A stretch of 64,000 nt of DNA from Ypsolopha sequella (GCA_934047225.1 CAKOHE010000073.1:5001-69000), one strand, 5' to 3'. Shown: positions 9,830-19,837, counted from the stretch's first letter. Notes: a model not told the origin generated them from the letters alone. Program-made: numbers and translations.

Positions 9830-10061
9830 AAAAATAACGTAACCTTTTTATTGTATTATTTATATATTTATTTTTATATAAGTACATCATGTATATTATT
9901 TATATAGTATTCATTACCCTTCTTATTTTTGGGCACTACCCTACATTTCCCACAACGCCCCAGGTTAACTGGAAGAAAAGGCTTTATAACGTTAAGTTCG
10001 CCTCTGTACAGACATTGTTATTGTGCAATAAATAATTTTTATTATTATTATTATTATCTAC
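9830..10061 (+). mobile_element. LINE 3' end (Jockey/CR1-like family D)
   Basis: The stretch GGTTAACTGGAAGAAAAGGC, then GTTAAGTTCGCCTCTGTACA and GTGCAATAAATAATTTT before (TTA)n, matches the 3' end of the better-preserved LINE at 21364-22192. It is a 5'-truncated 3'-UTR fragment with no coding part. Confidence 0.7.
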
Positions 10062-10126
10062 CTTGATGTGCTACCTAAAAGGAATATTATTTATGGAAAG
10101 CGTACTTGGAACTACGTGCTACCTCA

Positions 10127-10413
10127 ACTCTTATAGTAGTTTATGCTACAAGGGCGAAAAGGAATAAATTACGAGGACGATTTAAAACACGAGCGTAGTA
10201 GCGAGTGTTTTAAACGTAACCGAGTAATTTATTGCTCTTACGCCCGTGTATTATACTACGTTTTTCAATGCATAGTGTGAGGAAATGAAAACAAATATAA
10301 TCTTGTGAACTTTAAATTATAATTGGCTCAAAAGGACTGTATCCAAAGCCGTTAAACAGTGTAAAAAGTATACCATTTATGGTACACAGGAAAGGTTGCA
10401 GGTTAGCCAACTT
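10127..10413 (+). repeat. Dispersed repeat E with foldback core, copy 1
   Basis: The inverted copy of this segment is at 19498-19785. Its first 135 bp (10133-10262) form an imperfect foldback centred on TTTAAAACACGAGCG / AGCGAGTGTTTTAAA. Probably a MITE plus flanking repeat; no ORF is convincing. Confidence 0.75.
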
Positions 10414-10494
10414 CTCGTAAATAGCCGAAATATAAGTATACCAATTATAATATGATACCGAATATATACACCACCTATAATAAATAAAAAGTAA

Positions 10495-10833
10495 TCCCAC
10501 TAATATTATAAATGCAAAAGTTTGGATGTATGGATGTTTGTTACTTCTTCACGCCGTAACTACCGAACCGATTGGGCTGAAACTTTGCACAAATATAGTG
10601 CTAGACCTGGAATAGGACATAGACTACTTTTTATTCCATAAATCAGTTCCCATGGGAACAAGAAATAGTGTCGTTCAAAGACGCGGCTCGGCCTTCAGTC
10701 TCGTAAAACATACTGTACTAGGGGATTAAATAAGTTATCAAAGACCGCCAAAGACACTTTAAAAATATTTAGAGATTCGATTCGAATATAAAAAAACTTA
10801 ATCAACGCGGGCGAAGCCGCGGGCAAAAGCTAG
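10495..10833 (+). mobile_element. Non-autonomous lepidopteran Helitron
   Basis: It starts near ACTAATATTATAAATGC, contains the usual phrase on an unfolded start (CCGATTGGGCTGAAACTTTG), and ends with the hairpin CGCGGGCGAAGCCGCGGGC followed by AAAAGCTAG|T. That 3' hairpin plus CTAG end is the hallmark of lepidopteran Helitrons. No Rep/helicase gene is present, so it is non-autonomous. The exact 5' end is uncertain by a few bases. Confidence 0.8.
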
Positions 10834-10845
10834 TAGTAAATAATA

Positions 10846-11098
10846 TTCAATCAGAAACAAATCCAAAGACAAGAATTTGAAAAAATTCCCCGGGCCAGGA
10901 TTCGAACCTGCGACCCATCAAGCAGATGCAAAAATAACAGTGGACAAGTATGATGGAAGAATTCGCCGGTCTAGGTAGGAACCTTGGTGGCGCAATTGGT
11001 AGCGCGCTTGTCTTGATAACAAGAGGTCGCAGTTTCGAATCCTGGCCCGGGGGGGGAATTTTCTCAAATTCTTGTCTTTGGATTTGTTTTTGATTGAT
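10846..11098. mobile_element. Inverted pair of tRNA-derived SINEs
   Basis: On the + strand 10983-11098 carries an A box (TGGCGCAATTGG), a D-stem and anticodon-like stem, a B box (GTTTCGAATCC) and a unique tail. On the - strand 10846-10912 carries the same tail and the canonical B box GGTTCGAATCC. The two arms are inverted copies over about 70 bp. A functional tRNA is rejected because the acceptor and T stems do not pair properly. Confidence 0.75.
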
Positions 11099-11924
11099 AT
11101 TTTCTAGTTTGTATTGCATTCTAATAAAATATATATTTCCTAATATAGCTGCAATTTCAAAATAACTGAACTTTTGCGTGCGCGGCAGATGATTAGAGCA
11201 GAATAGACAATTAAAAACAAAAGAGTTAGAGCAGGACTAAGCAGGACTAAAGTTTAGCATTGTAGAGCCCCTTAAGTCTCTTGTTATAAAAATACAGTCA
11301 GATAAGTCAAATTTATCTAAAATATTAAGTCAACGAAAATTATGTATGCAAAAAAAACAAAATCAGCACTTCAGTTATCGTTCATCCATACTTAAGGGCA
11401 TGGGTGACCTGAGATTGAGCAACTCATTTTGCATCAAGTAGAACTGCGAACTCTATGAGGTTTCATTATTGCGTTTTCAGCCGTGGCTGGTCGTTCAGAG
11501 TTTTTATTATACAACTCGGCTTCTAGCTGAAATACAAACACGATTTTTTTTAAATTCCTAGTAACCAAAAAATTGTATAAAGAAAACACCAACTAAATCC
11601 TGAAATCGATACTCGAGAGAAAATCAGTAAGTCTAAAATAGAGTAAAATAGATGGCTGCAAAAGATTTTTGAAGTAAAAATTTCTTTAGGTTTGTTGTGC
11701 GATTTTTGGTATGGGAAATGAAATGAAAAGTTTATTTGTATAACTATGGGTACCGATACAGATCTTAAAAATATATCTACAGTTTGGCCTCTTTATATTT
11801 TACTGTACTATACAGTATACACATATTAAAATATACATGCAAAAAAAAGTTTATTTACGTTATCTATGTACATGAAACTAAAATTATCTAAATTGTTATT
11901 TATTATATTGTTTCAAATGATAAT
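11099..11924. other. No supported gene
   Basis: AT-rich DNA with no recognisable element apart from short A-runs and an AGAGCAGGACTAAGCAGGAC duplication near 11230. Confidence 0.5.
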
Positions 11925-12236
11925 GTATGTCATATTATTATTAAAATTTCATGTCATCAGGTCGTAAGATTTAAATACTCTCTAATGTCATAAAAACATT
12001 TGTTTAGTAGCCAGACATTTCATCATTTTCAAAGGCATGTTCTTGAATTCTTCTGGCAGCTTGTTATAAATTTTAATACACATAATGAACACGTTTTCTT
12101 TGAAAAGATTTAACTTACAGTTGGGAAGATATAAACGATCTTTATTTCTTGTTTGTTTTTTGAACACATCTGCGGTTTTGTCAAAATAATATTTATGTTG
12201 GGCAACAAACAAACAAATTTCCCTTATAACATACAA
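11925..12236 (-). pseudogene. LINE ORF2 C-terminal remnant
   Basis: Reading minus strand, the segment TRNKDRLYLPNCKLNLFKEN, then IKIYNKLPEEFKNMP, matches the end of Jockey/CR1-type ORF2 proteins (…YNKLPEEI…). It stops at 11988-11990 but reads on in frame as a decayed tail (REYLNLTT). No catalytic part is present. The family call rests on the motif alone. Confidence 0.65.
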
Positions 12237-12419
12237 GTTATTACATACAAGGTAGGGGCAGAATTTTTAATTTCTGAAACAGTGGTTTGCAGGTATCTAA
12301 ATCTTATGGGTTTGCGTCACCGACATACTACGACGTGTTGCGCTTGGCCAGAAGTGAAAAGTTTTCACTTGTGTCGGCAGTCCCTATGACTGCCTATTTT
12401 TTTTTCATGTGTTTATTGT

Positions 12420-12765
12420 CACGAGATGAATCCCCAGGGGGTGCCAGAGGTGTTCCCGAGTGTGAACTGTGAAATGCAAGTCACAGTCCACACTCGGTAC
12501 ACCCGCGATTCAGTGACGATTATTACATCCCTACGTGATGGGTGGTGAGCCTTATCACCGTTCTTCGGGCACAAATACACGCTTTTTAGGGCATGCATGT
12601 TTTCCCACGATGTTGTCCTTCACCGTTCATCAAGCGGTTATATGAGTACACATAAATTCTGAAAAACTCATTGGTGCAGGCCCGAATGGGGACTGAACCT
12701 GGGTCACAAGATTGAGAGGCCAAGCGTTCTACCGTCTGAGCTATCGCCGCTATAACATTTCATAT
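12420..12765 (-). mobile_element. tRNA-derived SINE family F, minus copy
   Basis: In minus orientation the head (12765 side) is a tRNA-like promoter: AGCGGCGATAGCTCAGACGG, then GACCCAGGTTCAGTCCCC as B box. The body ends in a hairpin, CGAGTGTGAACTGTGA with TCACAGTCCACACTCG. The same body recurs in pieces at 38670-38727, 43735-44240 and 62590-62990. Confidence 0.75.
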
Positions 12766-13180
12766 GTACGGTAAATAAATGATTCAATTGACGCGGTTCG
12801 TTCAAAATTTCTCTACAACCGTTAGAAGAACTTAGATATTTGATAACTATGGGTATCCTGATTATTGCAACAAAATCAATGCGTCATCTTCCCTCTTAAG
12901 TATTCCAAACAATTATTCGCAAACTATGATAGAAATAAATTTCTATGTTTGAACACTTGGCGATTTATCCATCGCAAGGAGATATAAATTAACATTTATA
13001 TACTGCAATGATATAATGTTAAATTATTCGCAAAAACAGAACTTACCTTATATAAAGAAAAGCACCGAAAAAGCACAAGTATTTTGTGCAACTGCGATAT
13101 GATGAGGGCCATTGTGACACGAGTGCTTGTTTCTGATACAGATTCAGAATTGTCTGTACCAGTGTACCAATGGCTAATTC
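12766..13180. other. No supported gene
   Basis: AT-rich sequence. 12940-13030 resembles the interior of the 2078-2772 element in reverse (AACACTTGGCGATTTAT, then TTATATACTGCAATGATATA), so it is probably a piece of that family. Confidence 0.5.
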
Positions 13181-13625
13181 ATTGGTAAAGATGGGTCAAT
13201 AGACACTGATGTCACCCATCGCATAATTACCGGGTGGATGAAATGGAGAGAACTATCCGGCGTGCTATACGACAGCCGAATGCCCGTGCGCATAAAGGGA
13301 CGAGTATACAGAGCAGCCGTCCGACCGGACATTCTGAGCCGAATGCTGGCCACTCAAAAAGCAGCGCGAAAATCAATTACACTGCACAGAGATAAAGTTG
13401 CTCAGGTGGGCAGGTGGTGTAACTAGGCTGGATCATGTCAGTAACACACACATAATAAGAGGCACCTTCAAAGTGAGACTTATCCCAGATAAACAACAGG
13501 AGAGCCGTCTGCGGTGGTACGGACACGTTATGAGGCGACCATCCGACCACATGACCAGAAAAGTGCTAGATATCGTAACTAAACCCCGAGGACGAGGAAG
13601 ACCCCGAATCACATGGATGTCCGCA
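13181..13625 (+). pseudogene. RTE-type LINE reverse transcriptase C-terminus, broken
   Basis: IGKDGSIDTDVTHRI, then GWMKWRELSGVLYD and IKGRVYRAAVRP, then in another frame RLRWYGHVMRRPSDHMTRKV and RGRGRPRITW, follow the order of RTE-clade ORF2 C-termini. The segment that normally holds YGAECW is lost and there is a frameshift near 13400. It ends at a (TAA)n run that became the target of the R4/Dong insertion. Confidence 0.8.
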
Positions 13626-13626
13626 G

Positions 13627-13628
13627 TA

Positions 13629-13670
<42 letters not shown>
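13627..13670. repeat. (TAA)n microsatellite, R4/Dong target
   Basis: About 14 tandem TAA units lie between the RTE remnant and the 5' end of the R4/Dong element. Dong of Bombyx mori is known to sit in TAA repeats, so this is the probable target. Confidence 0.9.
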
Positions 13671-13672
<2 letters not shown>

Positions 13673-16600
13673 GCCTCTTAAAGTCCAACCCTACGTCCGA
13701 GCCGAACAGCAGGCCACGTAAGAGGCGGACAACGTGTACAAAACTTACACGGCTAACAGGGCAATGGCAATCTCTCATCATGATGGTACGGAATTCTAGA
13801 ATGCGTATAGGGCCGCTACCTGGGGGTGATCGCCAGGGCGCGTCTGGGGCTGGCGCTGGACGTAGCAGCATGCGAGCCGCCAGCACAAACCGCAGATTGG
13901 TCCAACCACCGGACCAGTCCGCCAATCCACCATCACCACCAGTTGGCTTGGTGTCGGCAGGGTCTTCACAGACCCAGCATTCGGCACTCGCCGCTGGTGA
14001 GAGAGTACGGCGCATGAGATGGTCTAGCGAAATGAACGCCAATGCCATGCGCGCGTACTTCAGAGCAACGGGGGGCAATACCGGTGCAACGGGATATCGA
14101 GCAGTAATGTTCCGCGAATTTCTGTTGCTGGAGCCCTCGATAACTGTCACGGAACAAAACCTAGCGGACAGAGTTCGGTATATACAGCGCTCTAACGTAT
14201 TTAACGCTGCCGAACTCGAACAACTGAAATGCGAGACTGTTCCTGTAATGGATAATGCACCACATGTGGAAGATGTCTCTACCCAACCAAATGGCAATGA
14301 AGAGACAGAACTTAATCCACAAAATGTCGCAGAAGAAAACATTGCAGAAACGGTCTCCCAGGATTTAGAGCAAATGAGGAGCATATTAGAAGAGACGATT
14401 GTAGAGTATCGCCAAGTGCCTATGGAACTGAGGCCTCGGCTTCCCCGAGTGCCTCTGAGCATCAAGGTTCGGGATGTCGTAGGGGTCATTAATCAGATGC
14501 TGCCTCCATTTCTGGAAAGCAGCATCGACCTCTGGGATACGGATACGGTTCTATTCAGCGCCGCTATGGCAGTTTGCCAGATAGTTGGCGTTCGTATGCC
14601 AGGTACTGGATCAATCACTCCCAGAAGTGGTCAGATACCAGCCTGGCAACGCAGAATTAACCGCCGTATCACCAGAGCAAGGATCCTTATCGGCAAACTA
14701 ACCAGCTTCAGGTCAGGCAACACGAGGCCTAGAGTGATGCGCTTTATTACGGAGGCATTTGCTGGGCAACACATTGATATATCGAACCCAGACTTTAACC
14801 AAAACCTAACAGAGCGCATCGACTACCTGAAGCAGAAGATTGCTGCTTGGGGTAAGCGATTAAGGCGATACTCCGAAACGGTAAAGAGGCACCAACATAA
14901 TCGTCTCTTCGAGAGTGACCAAAAGAAGTTTTACAGAACTCTGGAGCGTCCGGAAATGAGACCGATAGGCGCTCGACCGGAGCAGGCTGATGTAGTCGCC
15001 TTCTGGCGAAGCCTATGGTCACAGCCTGTCACTCATCAGGAGGGCCCGTGGTTCGAAGCTGTCGAGGGAGCATGTGCGTCTATCACACCAATGAACCCAG
15101 TCGGAATCTCGAAGGAGGACGTAACTGCTGCGGTCCGTAAAGCCCCGAACTGGAAAATTCCAGGACCAGACGGACTGCAGCATTACTGGCTGAAAGGATT
15201 CTGGCGTTCCCATGCTACCCTCGCAAGGCAGTTCCAACAGGCCCTTGACGATGGTACGCTCCCAAACTTCTTAACTACCGGAGTCACTCACTTAGCTCCA
15301 AAAAGCGAAGATACCGCGGATCCATCGAAATACCGCCCCATCACGTGTCTTTGTACTCTATACAAGACGTTTACTTCCGTTCTGAACTCCAAGATTTCTC
15401 AACACATTGTTGAAAATCACATCATCTCGGATGCTCAGAACGGATGTAGGGGTGGTAGCCGCGGTAGCAAGGAGCTGCTCCTCATTGACGCGGTCGCTGG
15501 CAAACTGGTCAGACGCAACCGTCGGAACTTCTCCGCCGCCTGGATAGACTACAAAAAGGCTTTCGACTCGGTCCCCCACTCATGGCTCCTAAGGGTCCTT
15601 GAGCTGTACAAAGTCGACAATACAGTTCGACACTTCCTTGAAGCATGTATGGGGCAATGGAGTACTATCCTTAGTCTCGCAGGCGAGAAAATGACGGATG
15701 CCGATGACCAAATACGGATAAAAAGAGGCATTTTCCAGGGTGATTGTCTGAGCCCGCTTTGGTTTTGCTTGTCGCTGAATCCTTTGAGTCAACTTTTGGA
15801 GAAATCAGCGGCGGGCTTTCAGTTTCGAAGGGGAGGAATGCGGATATCGCACCTTCTCTACATGGATGACCTGAAGCTTTTTGGCCCCACAGCTCAGAAA
15901 CTGGAGGAGTTGTTGAAGATCACTGATGATTTCAGCAACTCCATCAGAATGGAGCTAGGGGTCGAAAAGTGTGCGGTCTTGCATGTGGAGAGGGGTCATG
16001 TTGTTCGCTCCGATGGAGTCGATGTCGGCTCCAATCGATTGAAATCCCTTTCTGAGACTGAAACATACCGTTATCTTGGCATGTCCCAAACAATCGGTGT
16101 GAATGAAGCAGACATGAAACAAGCCGTTTGTGGGGTATTTTATAATCGCCTGACAAAAGTGCTTGAGAGCTTTTTGTCGGGCGGAAATAAGGTACGAGCT
16201 TATAATGCTTGGGTCATGCCTGTTCTCATGTACACATTCGGAGTGCTCAGATGGACTCAGACCGAACTAGATGCTCTGGACAGAAAAGTCCGCACAATCC
16301 TGACCCTTCATAGGATGCATCATCCGAGATCGTCGGTCATGAGGCTGTATCTCCCGCGGAAGTGTGGTGGTCGAGGTCTTTTAAACGCCAAGGCTATGCA
16401 CAACCGTGAAATATGCAGTCTCAGGGATTATTTCCTGTCGAAAACGGATGATGCAATCCATAAAGAAGTCGTGGCATGTGATAAAGGACTCACCCCTTTG
16501 TCCTTAGCCAGCGAAGAATGGCGCGACCCGGTTGTACTTAGCACCGCTGAACGAGAGTCCGTGTGGCGAGGAAAGGAATTGCACGGGAGGTTTCACAAGG

Positions 16601-17450
16601 CCCTTCACGAGCCTCACGTTGACAAAAAAACCTCCATGCATTGGCTGCGCTTTGGTGACCTCTTCGGGGAAACCGAGGGTTTTGTCTGTGCAATACAAGA
16701 TCAGGTGATCAAGACGCGTAACTACCGGAAATACATTATCAAGGATGGGACCCAGGACATCTGCCGGGCATGTGCCCATCCTGGAGAATCTCTCCGACAT
16801 GTTATCTCCGGGTGTTCCGCTCTTGCCAACACTGAGTATCTGCACAGACACAACCAAGTGGCCAAAATCCTTCATCAAGAACTCGCCCACAAGTACGACC
16901 TCGTAAATCAGAAGGTGCCATATTACAAGTACTCACCGGTGCCAGTACTAGAAAACGGCCGCGCCAAGCTCTACTGGGATCGGTCTGTCATCACGGATAG
17001 GACTATTCTCACGAATAAACCTGATATCGTGTTGATGGACCGGGCGCAGTCTCGGGTGTTTTTGGTGGATATCACAATCCCACACGATGAAAACCTCGTG
17101 AAAGCCGAAACCGAGAAGAGGAGGAAGTATCTCGACCTAGCTCACGAGGTTACCGACATGTGGGGCGTGGCATCCACTGAAATAATCCCAGTTGTTTTAT
17201 CCGCGAACGGGTTAATACCAACCAGTCTCGAAACCAACCTGAGACGGTTGGGATTCCGCGGCAGTTCGCTTCCAGCGCGGATGCAGAAGGCGGTTCTGCT
17301 CGATACTGCTCGCATCGTTCGCCGGTTTCTTTCCCTGGGGCTCTGAACCTCGGTCGACTGTGCTTCTGCCGAGGGATGTACCGTCTCTCTCTCTTTAAAT
17401 TCTTTTGGCCAAGAGGGAGAGATGAGATCAAAAATTCTCGAAATAATAAT
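13671..17450 (+). mobile_element. Full-length R4/Dong-clade LINE
   Basis: The unit comprises about 109 bp of 5' UTR, one ORF (13780-17346), and a 3' UTR of about 95 bp with two small stems (CCTCGGTCGAC...GCCGAGG and TCTCTCTC...GAGGGAGAGA) ending CTCGAAATAATAATAA. TAA repeats lie at both ends. The 3' UTR is repeated almost unchanged in the two truncated copies downstream, which defines the 3' end. With an intact ORF, the element could be recently active. Confidence 0.9.
13780..17346 (+). CDS. R4/Dong-type LINE polyprotein (reverse transcriptase + restriction-like endonuclease)
   Basis: An uninterrupted 1188-codon ORF. The family's product nicks chromosomal DNA at its target and reverse-transcribes its own RNA there. 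Residues about 80-150 hold a segment like that at the N-terminus of R4 proteins (RWSSEMNANAMRAYF). Reverse transcriptase motifs follow: WKIPGPDGLQHYW (458-470), YRPITCL (518-524), DYKKAFDSVPHSWL (590-603), GIFQGDCLSPLWF (650-662) and the active-site YMDD (694-697). The C-terminus has a C-x2-C-x8-H-x4-C knuckle (C995, C998, H1007, C1012) and a PD...D endonuclease core (KPD 1080-1082, D1097). YMDD, a single ORF and the TAA target point to R4/Dong rather than R2. The first ATG is followed by another; either could start. All catalytic residues that I can place are present. Confidence 0.93.
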   Translation: MMVRNSRMRIGPLPGGDRQGASGAGAGRSSMRAASTNRRLVQPPDQSANPPSPPVGLVSAGSSQTQHSALAAGERVRRMRWSSEMNANAMRAYFRATGGNTGATGYRAVMFREFLLLEPSITVTEQNLADRVRYIQRSNVFNAAELEQLKCETVPVMDNAPHVEDVSTQPNGNEETELNPQNVAEENIAETVSQDLEQMRSILEETIVEYRQVPMELRPRLPRVPLSIKVRDVVGVINQMLPPFLESSIDLWDTDTVLFSAAMAVCQIVGVRMPGTGSITPRSGQIPAWQRRINRRITRARILIGKLTSFRSGNTRPRVMRFITEAFAGQHIDISNPDFNQNLTERIDYLKQKIAAWGKRLRRYSETVKRHQHNRLFESDQKKFYRTLERPEMRPIGARPEQADVVAFWRSLWSQPVTHQEGPWFEAVEGACASITPMNPVGISKEDVTAAVRKAPNWKIPGPDGLQHYWLKGFWRSHATLARQFQQALDDGTLPNFLTTGVTHLAPKSEDTADPSKYRPITCLCTLYKTFTSVLNSKISQHIVENHIISDAQNGCRGGSRGSKELLLIDAVAGKLVRRNRRNFSAAWIDYKKAFDSVPHSWLLRVLELYKVDNTVRHFLEACMGQWSTILSLAGEKMTDADDQIRIKRGIFQGDCLSPLWFCLSLNPLSQLLEKSAAGFQFRRGGMRISHLLYMDDLKLFGPTAQKLEELLKITDDFSNSIRMELGVEKCAVLHVERGHVVRSDGVDVGSNRLKSLSETETYRYLGMSQTIGVNEADMKQAVCGVFYNRLTKVLESFLSGGNKVRAYNAWVMPVLMYTFGVLRWTQTELDALDRKVRTILTLHRMHHPRSSVMRLYLPRKCGGRGLLNAKAMHNREICSLRDYFLSKTDDAIHKEVVACDKGLTPLSLASEEWRDPVVLSTAERESVWRGKELHGRFHKALHEPHVDKKTSMHWLRFGDLFGETEGFVCAIQDQVIKTRNYRKYIIKDGTQDICRACAHPGESLRHVISGCSALANTEYLHRHNQVAKILHQELAHKYDLVNQKVPYYKYSPVPVLENGRAKLYWDRSVITDRTILTNKPDIVLMDRAQSRVFLVDITIPHDENLVKAETEKRRKYLDLAHEVTDMWGVASTEIIPVVLSANGLIPTSLETNLRRLGFRGSSLPARMQKAVLLDTARIVRRFLSLGL

Positions 17451-18417
17451 AAGGACTCACCCCTTTGTCCTTAGCCAGCGAAGAATGGCGCGACCCGGTT
17501 TTACTTAGCACCGCTGAACGAGAGTCTGTGTGGCGAGGAAAGGAATTGCACGGGAGGTTTCACAAGGGCCTTCACGAGCCTCACGTTGACAAAAAAACCT
17601 CCATGCATTGGCTGCGCTTTGGTGACCTCTTCGGGGAAACCGAGGGTTTTGTCTGTGTAATACAAGATCAGGTGATCAAGACGCGTAACTACCGGAAATA
17701 CATTATCAAGGATGGGACCCAGGACATCTGCCGGGCATGTGCCCATCCTGGAGAATCTCTCCGACATGTTATCTCCGGGTGTTCCGCTCTTGCCAACACT
17801 GAGTATCTGCACAGACACAACCAAGTGGCCAAAATCCTTCATCAAGAACTCGCCCACAAGTACGACCTCGTAAATCAGAAGGTGCCATATTACAAGTACT
17901 CACCGGCGCCAGTACTAGAAAACGGCCGCGCCAAGCTCTACTGGGATCGGTCTGTCATCACGGATAGGACTATTCTCACGAATAAACCTCATATCGTGTT
18001 GATGGACCGGGCGCAGTCTCGGGTGTTTTTGGTGGATATCATAATCCCACACGATGAGAACCTCGTGAAAGCCGAAACCGAGAAGAGGAGGAAGTATCTC
18101 GATCTGGCTCATGAGGTTACCGACATGTGGGGCGTGGCATCCACCGAAATAATCCCAGTTGTTTTATCCGCGAACGGGTTAATACCAACCAGTCTCGAAA
18201 CCAACCTGAGACGGTTGGGATTCCGCGGCAGTTCGCTTCCAGCGCGGATGCAGAAGGCGGTTCTGCTCGATACTGCTCGCATCGTTCGCCGGTTTCTTTC
18301 CCTGGGGCTCTGAACCTCGGTCGACTGTGCTTCTGCCGAGGGATGTACCGTCTCTCTCTCTTTAAATTATTTTGGCCAAGAGGGAGAGACGAGATCAAAA
18401 ATTCTCGAAATAATAAT
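17451..18417 (+). mobile_element. R4/Dong LINE, 5'-truncated copy 2
   Basis: Starts AAGGACTCACCCCTTTG, equivalent to 16484 in the full copy, and runs to the same 3' end and a TAATAAT tail. It sits immediately after the TAA tail of copy 1. Very few substitutions separate it from copy 1, so both are recent. Confidence 0.92.
17465..18313 (+). pseudogene. R4/Dong endonuclease-domain fragment, catalytic Asp lost
   Basis: 282 codons equal to residues 907-1188 of the full protein. It carries the C-x2-C-x8-H-x4-C knuckle and the endonuclease domain but no reverse transcriptase. Six residues differ from copy 1 by my reading. One converts the conserved KPD to KPH, removing a predicted metal-binding Asp, and another turns DITIP into DIIIP. 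The ATG at the start is an internal Met-like position, not a natural start. It is a dead, 5'-truncated retrocopy. Confidence 0.9.
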
Positions 18418-18730
18418 GAAATGCAGGAATTGAAACTACAGCTAAAACACTTGAAAATAGAACTAGAAAATACAAAAAATTAAGTAAAAAAGCTATCATC
18501 AGACACAACATAAACCTTACACACTTATGTACAGCCCTTCTCTTATTGTGTACTTACCCTTATTACTTTCTGCTCTGAACAATACCCTAAGAGCTGGGGA
18601 TAACTGAAAACCAGCGCTGCACTCTGTATGACAGCGTCAGCAAATGCCGAGTTATTCCCATTTGTCCAAATGCTATGTTTAAATGTTTATATTTTGTGTA
18701 CGAACTGTTTGTGTGTTTTGTGTTGTGTTG
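18418..18730 (+). mobile_element. Probable LINE 3'-end fragment between R4/Dong copies
   Basis: It opens with a 21-codon lysine/leucine-rich tail (MQELKLQLKHLKIELENTKN and stop). It then holds a GAGCTGGGGATAACTGAAAA and CAGCGTCAGCAAATGCCGAG stretch that resembles a 3' UTR phrase of lepidopteran LINEs. The source family is uncertain. It may be the pre-insertion target DNA. Confidence 0.4.
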
Positions 18731-18870
18731 TCGTTCGCCGGTTTCTTTCCCTGGGGCTCTGAACCTCGGTCGACTGTGCTTCTGCCGAGGGATGTACCGT
18801 CTCTCTCTCTTTAAATTCTTTTGGCCAAGAGGGAGAGACGAGATCAAAAATTCTCGAAATAATAATAATA
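18731..18870 (+). mobile_element. R4/Dong LINE, 5'-truncated copy 3
   Basis: Only the last 26 bp of coding sequence plus the 3' UTR remain, starting TCGTTCGCCGGTTTCTTTCC (equivalent to about 17315) and ending CTCGAAATAATAATAATA. Same orientation as copies 1 and 2, again with a TAA tail. Confidence 0.9.
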
Positions 18871-19017
18871 TGTTTTTTATTTCAGACCAATATAAAAATG
18901 AGTGTTTTTTTACAGTCCATATTCTAACAACAATTCAATTTAAAATTAAAAAATGTCCAATATAAAATATAAAATAAAATACAATAAAATTAAAGAATTC
19001 ATTTGCACTATTTAGGT

Positions 19018-19280
19018 CTATTTATTTTTTGTTGGGGGAACGTTGCACGGACCTCCAATGATCTAAAATTGGGTTTTCGTTAATTTTACCAACGATCATC
19101 CTTAAGATACTATTGCCGGAGTTTCCAAGACGATCCCAAAATGATGCTATCCTGGATAGCACAGCGAAAAAATCAGGCACTCTGGCCTCAGCGAACATGC
19201 CCGACGCGCTACAGTAGCGTGGTTGTCTCAGCAATTTTCGCATTGCGTAATTGCAAATAAGAACGTCAAAGAAGCCCAAG
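19018..19280 (-). pseudogene. LINE ORF2 C-terminal fragment
   Basis: On the minus strand, RKLLRQPRYCSASGMFAEA, then SRIASFWDRLGNSGNSILRM and NPILDHWRSVQ, match the C-terminus of lepidopteran Jockey-type ORF2 (…CNASGMFA…SSNSIL…HW…). It stops at 19022-19024. No catalytic domain. Confidence 0.7.
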
Positions 19281-19497
19281 TCAACAAAGAGACGACCCAG
19301 GACGGAGGGCCGACCCCAAATAAAATGGGAAAGGGCCAGGCAAAGAAGAAGTGTCCCAATGGCTAATTATTTATTAATTAAATTTATTTTCAATGCAAGT
19401 GCTCGTAAAGGCCCACTTTTTATGCATCAAAACCGAACAGAAAGTCGATCATTTTGCCCTAGGGCTTTATTTTTTATTTTTTTTATTTATTTACTGT
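19281..19497 (+). other. Possible LINE scrap (RTE-like GRPQIKW)
   Basis: STKRRPRTEGRPQIKWERAR at 19270-19330 (+) resembles the GRPxxRW end of RTE ORF2. The match is short; the rest is AT-rich with no gene. Confidence 0.3.
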
Positions 19498-19785
19498 GGT
19501 TGGCTAACCTGCAACCTTTCCTGTGTACCATAAATGTTATACTTTTTTTTTCCACTGTTTAACGGCTCTGGATACAGTCCTTTTGAGCCTATCATAATTT
19601 AAATTTTACAAGATTATATTTTTTTATTTCCTCACACTATGCATTGAAAAACGTAGTATGATACACTGGCGTAAGAGCAATAAATTACTCCTTTACGTTT
19701 AAAACACTCGCTACACTCGTGTTTTAAATCGTCCTTGAAATTTATTCCTTTTCACCCTTGTAGCATAAACTACTATTATAACACT
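19498..19785 (-). repeat. Dispersed repeat E, copy 2 (inverted)
   Basis: Inverted counterpart of 10127-10413, e.g. GGTTGGCTAACCTGCAACC against the complementary end of copy 1, and the same TTTAAAACAC foldback core. No ORF. Confidence 0.75.
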
Positions 19786-19837
19786 TTATGCACATTTACT
19801 CAAATTAATACACCCTCACACACAACACAAACACAAA

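Noticed and set aside
10983..11052. Functional tRNA gene
   Set aside because: A and B boxes and an anticodon-like stem exist, but acceptor and T stems do not pair and an inverted partial copy with the same tail lies next to it; it is a SINE.
13780..17346. R2-type LINE
   Set aside because: R2 inserts in 28S rDNA and has different N-terminal zinc fingers; here the element sits in TAA repeats and shows the R4/Dong arrangement.
13566..17431. Long minus-strand ORFs, including 307 codons at 13566-14489, opposite the R4/Dong gene
   Set aside because: They are antisense shadows of the R4/Dong ORF; composition is serine/arginine-rich without domains and they recur opposite each truncated copy.
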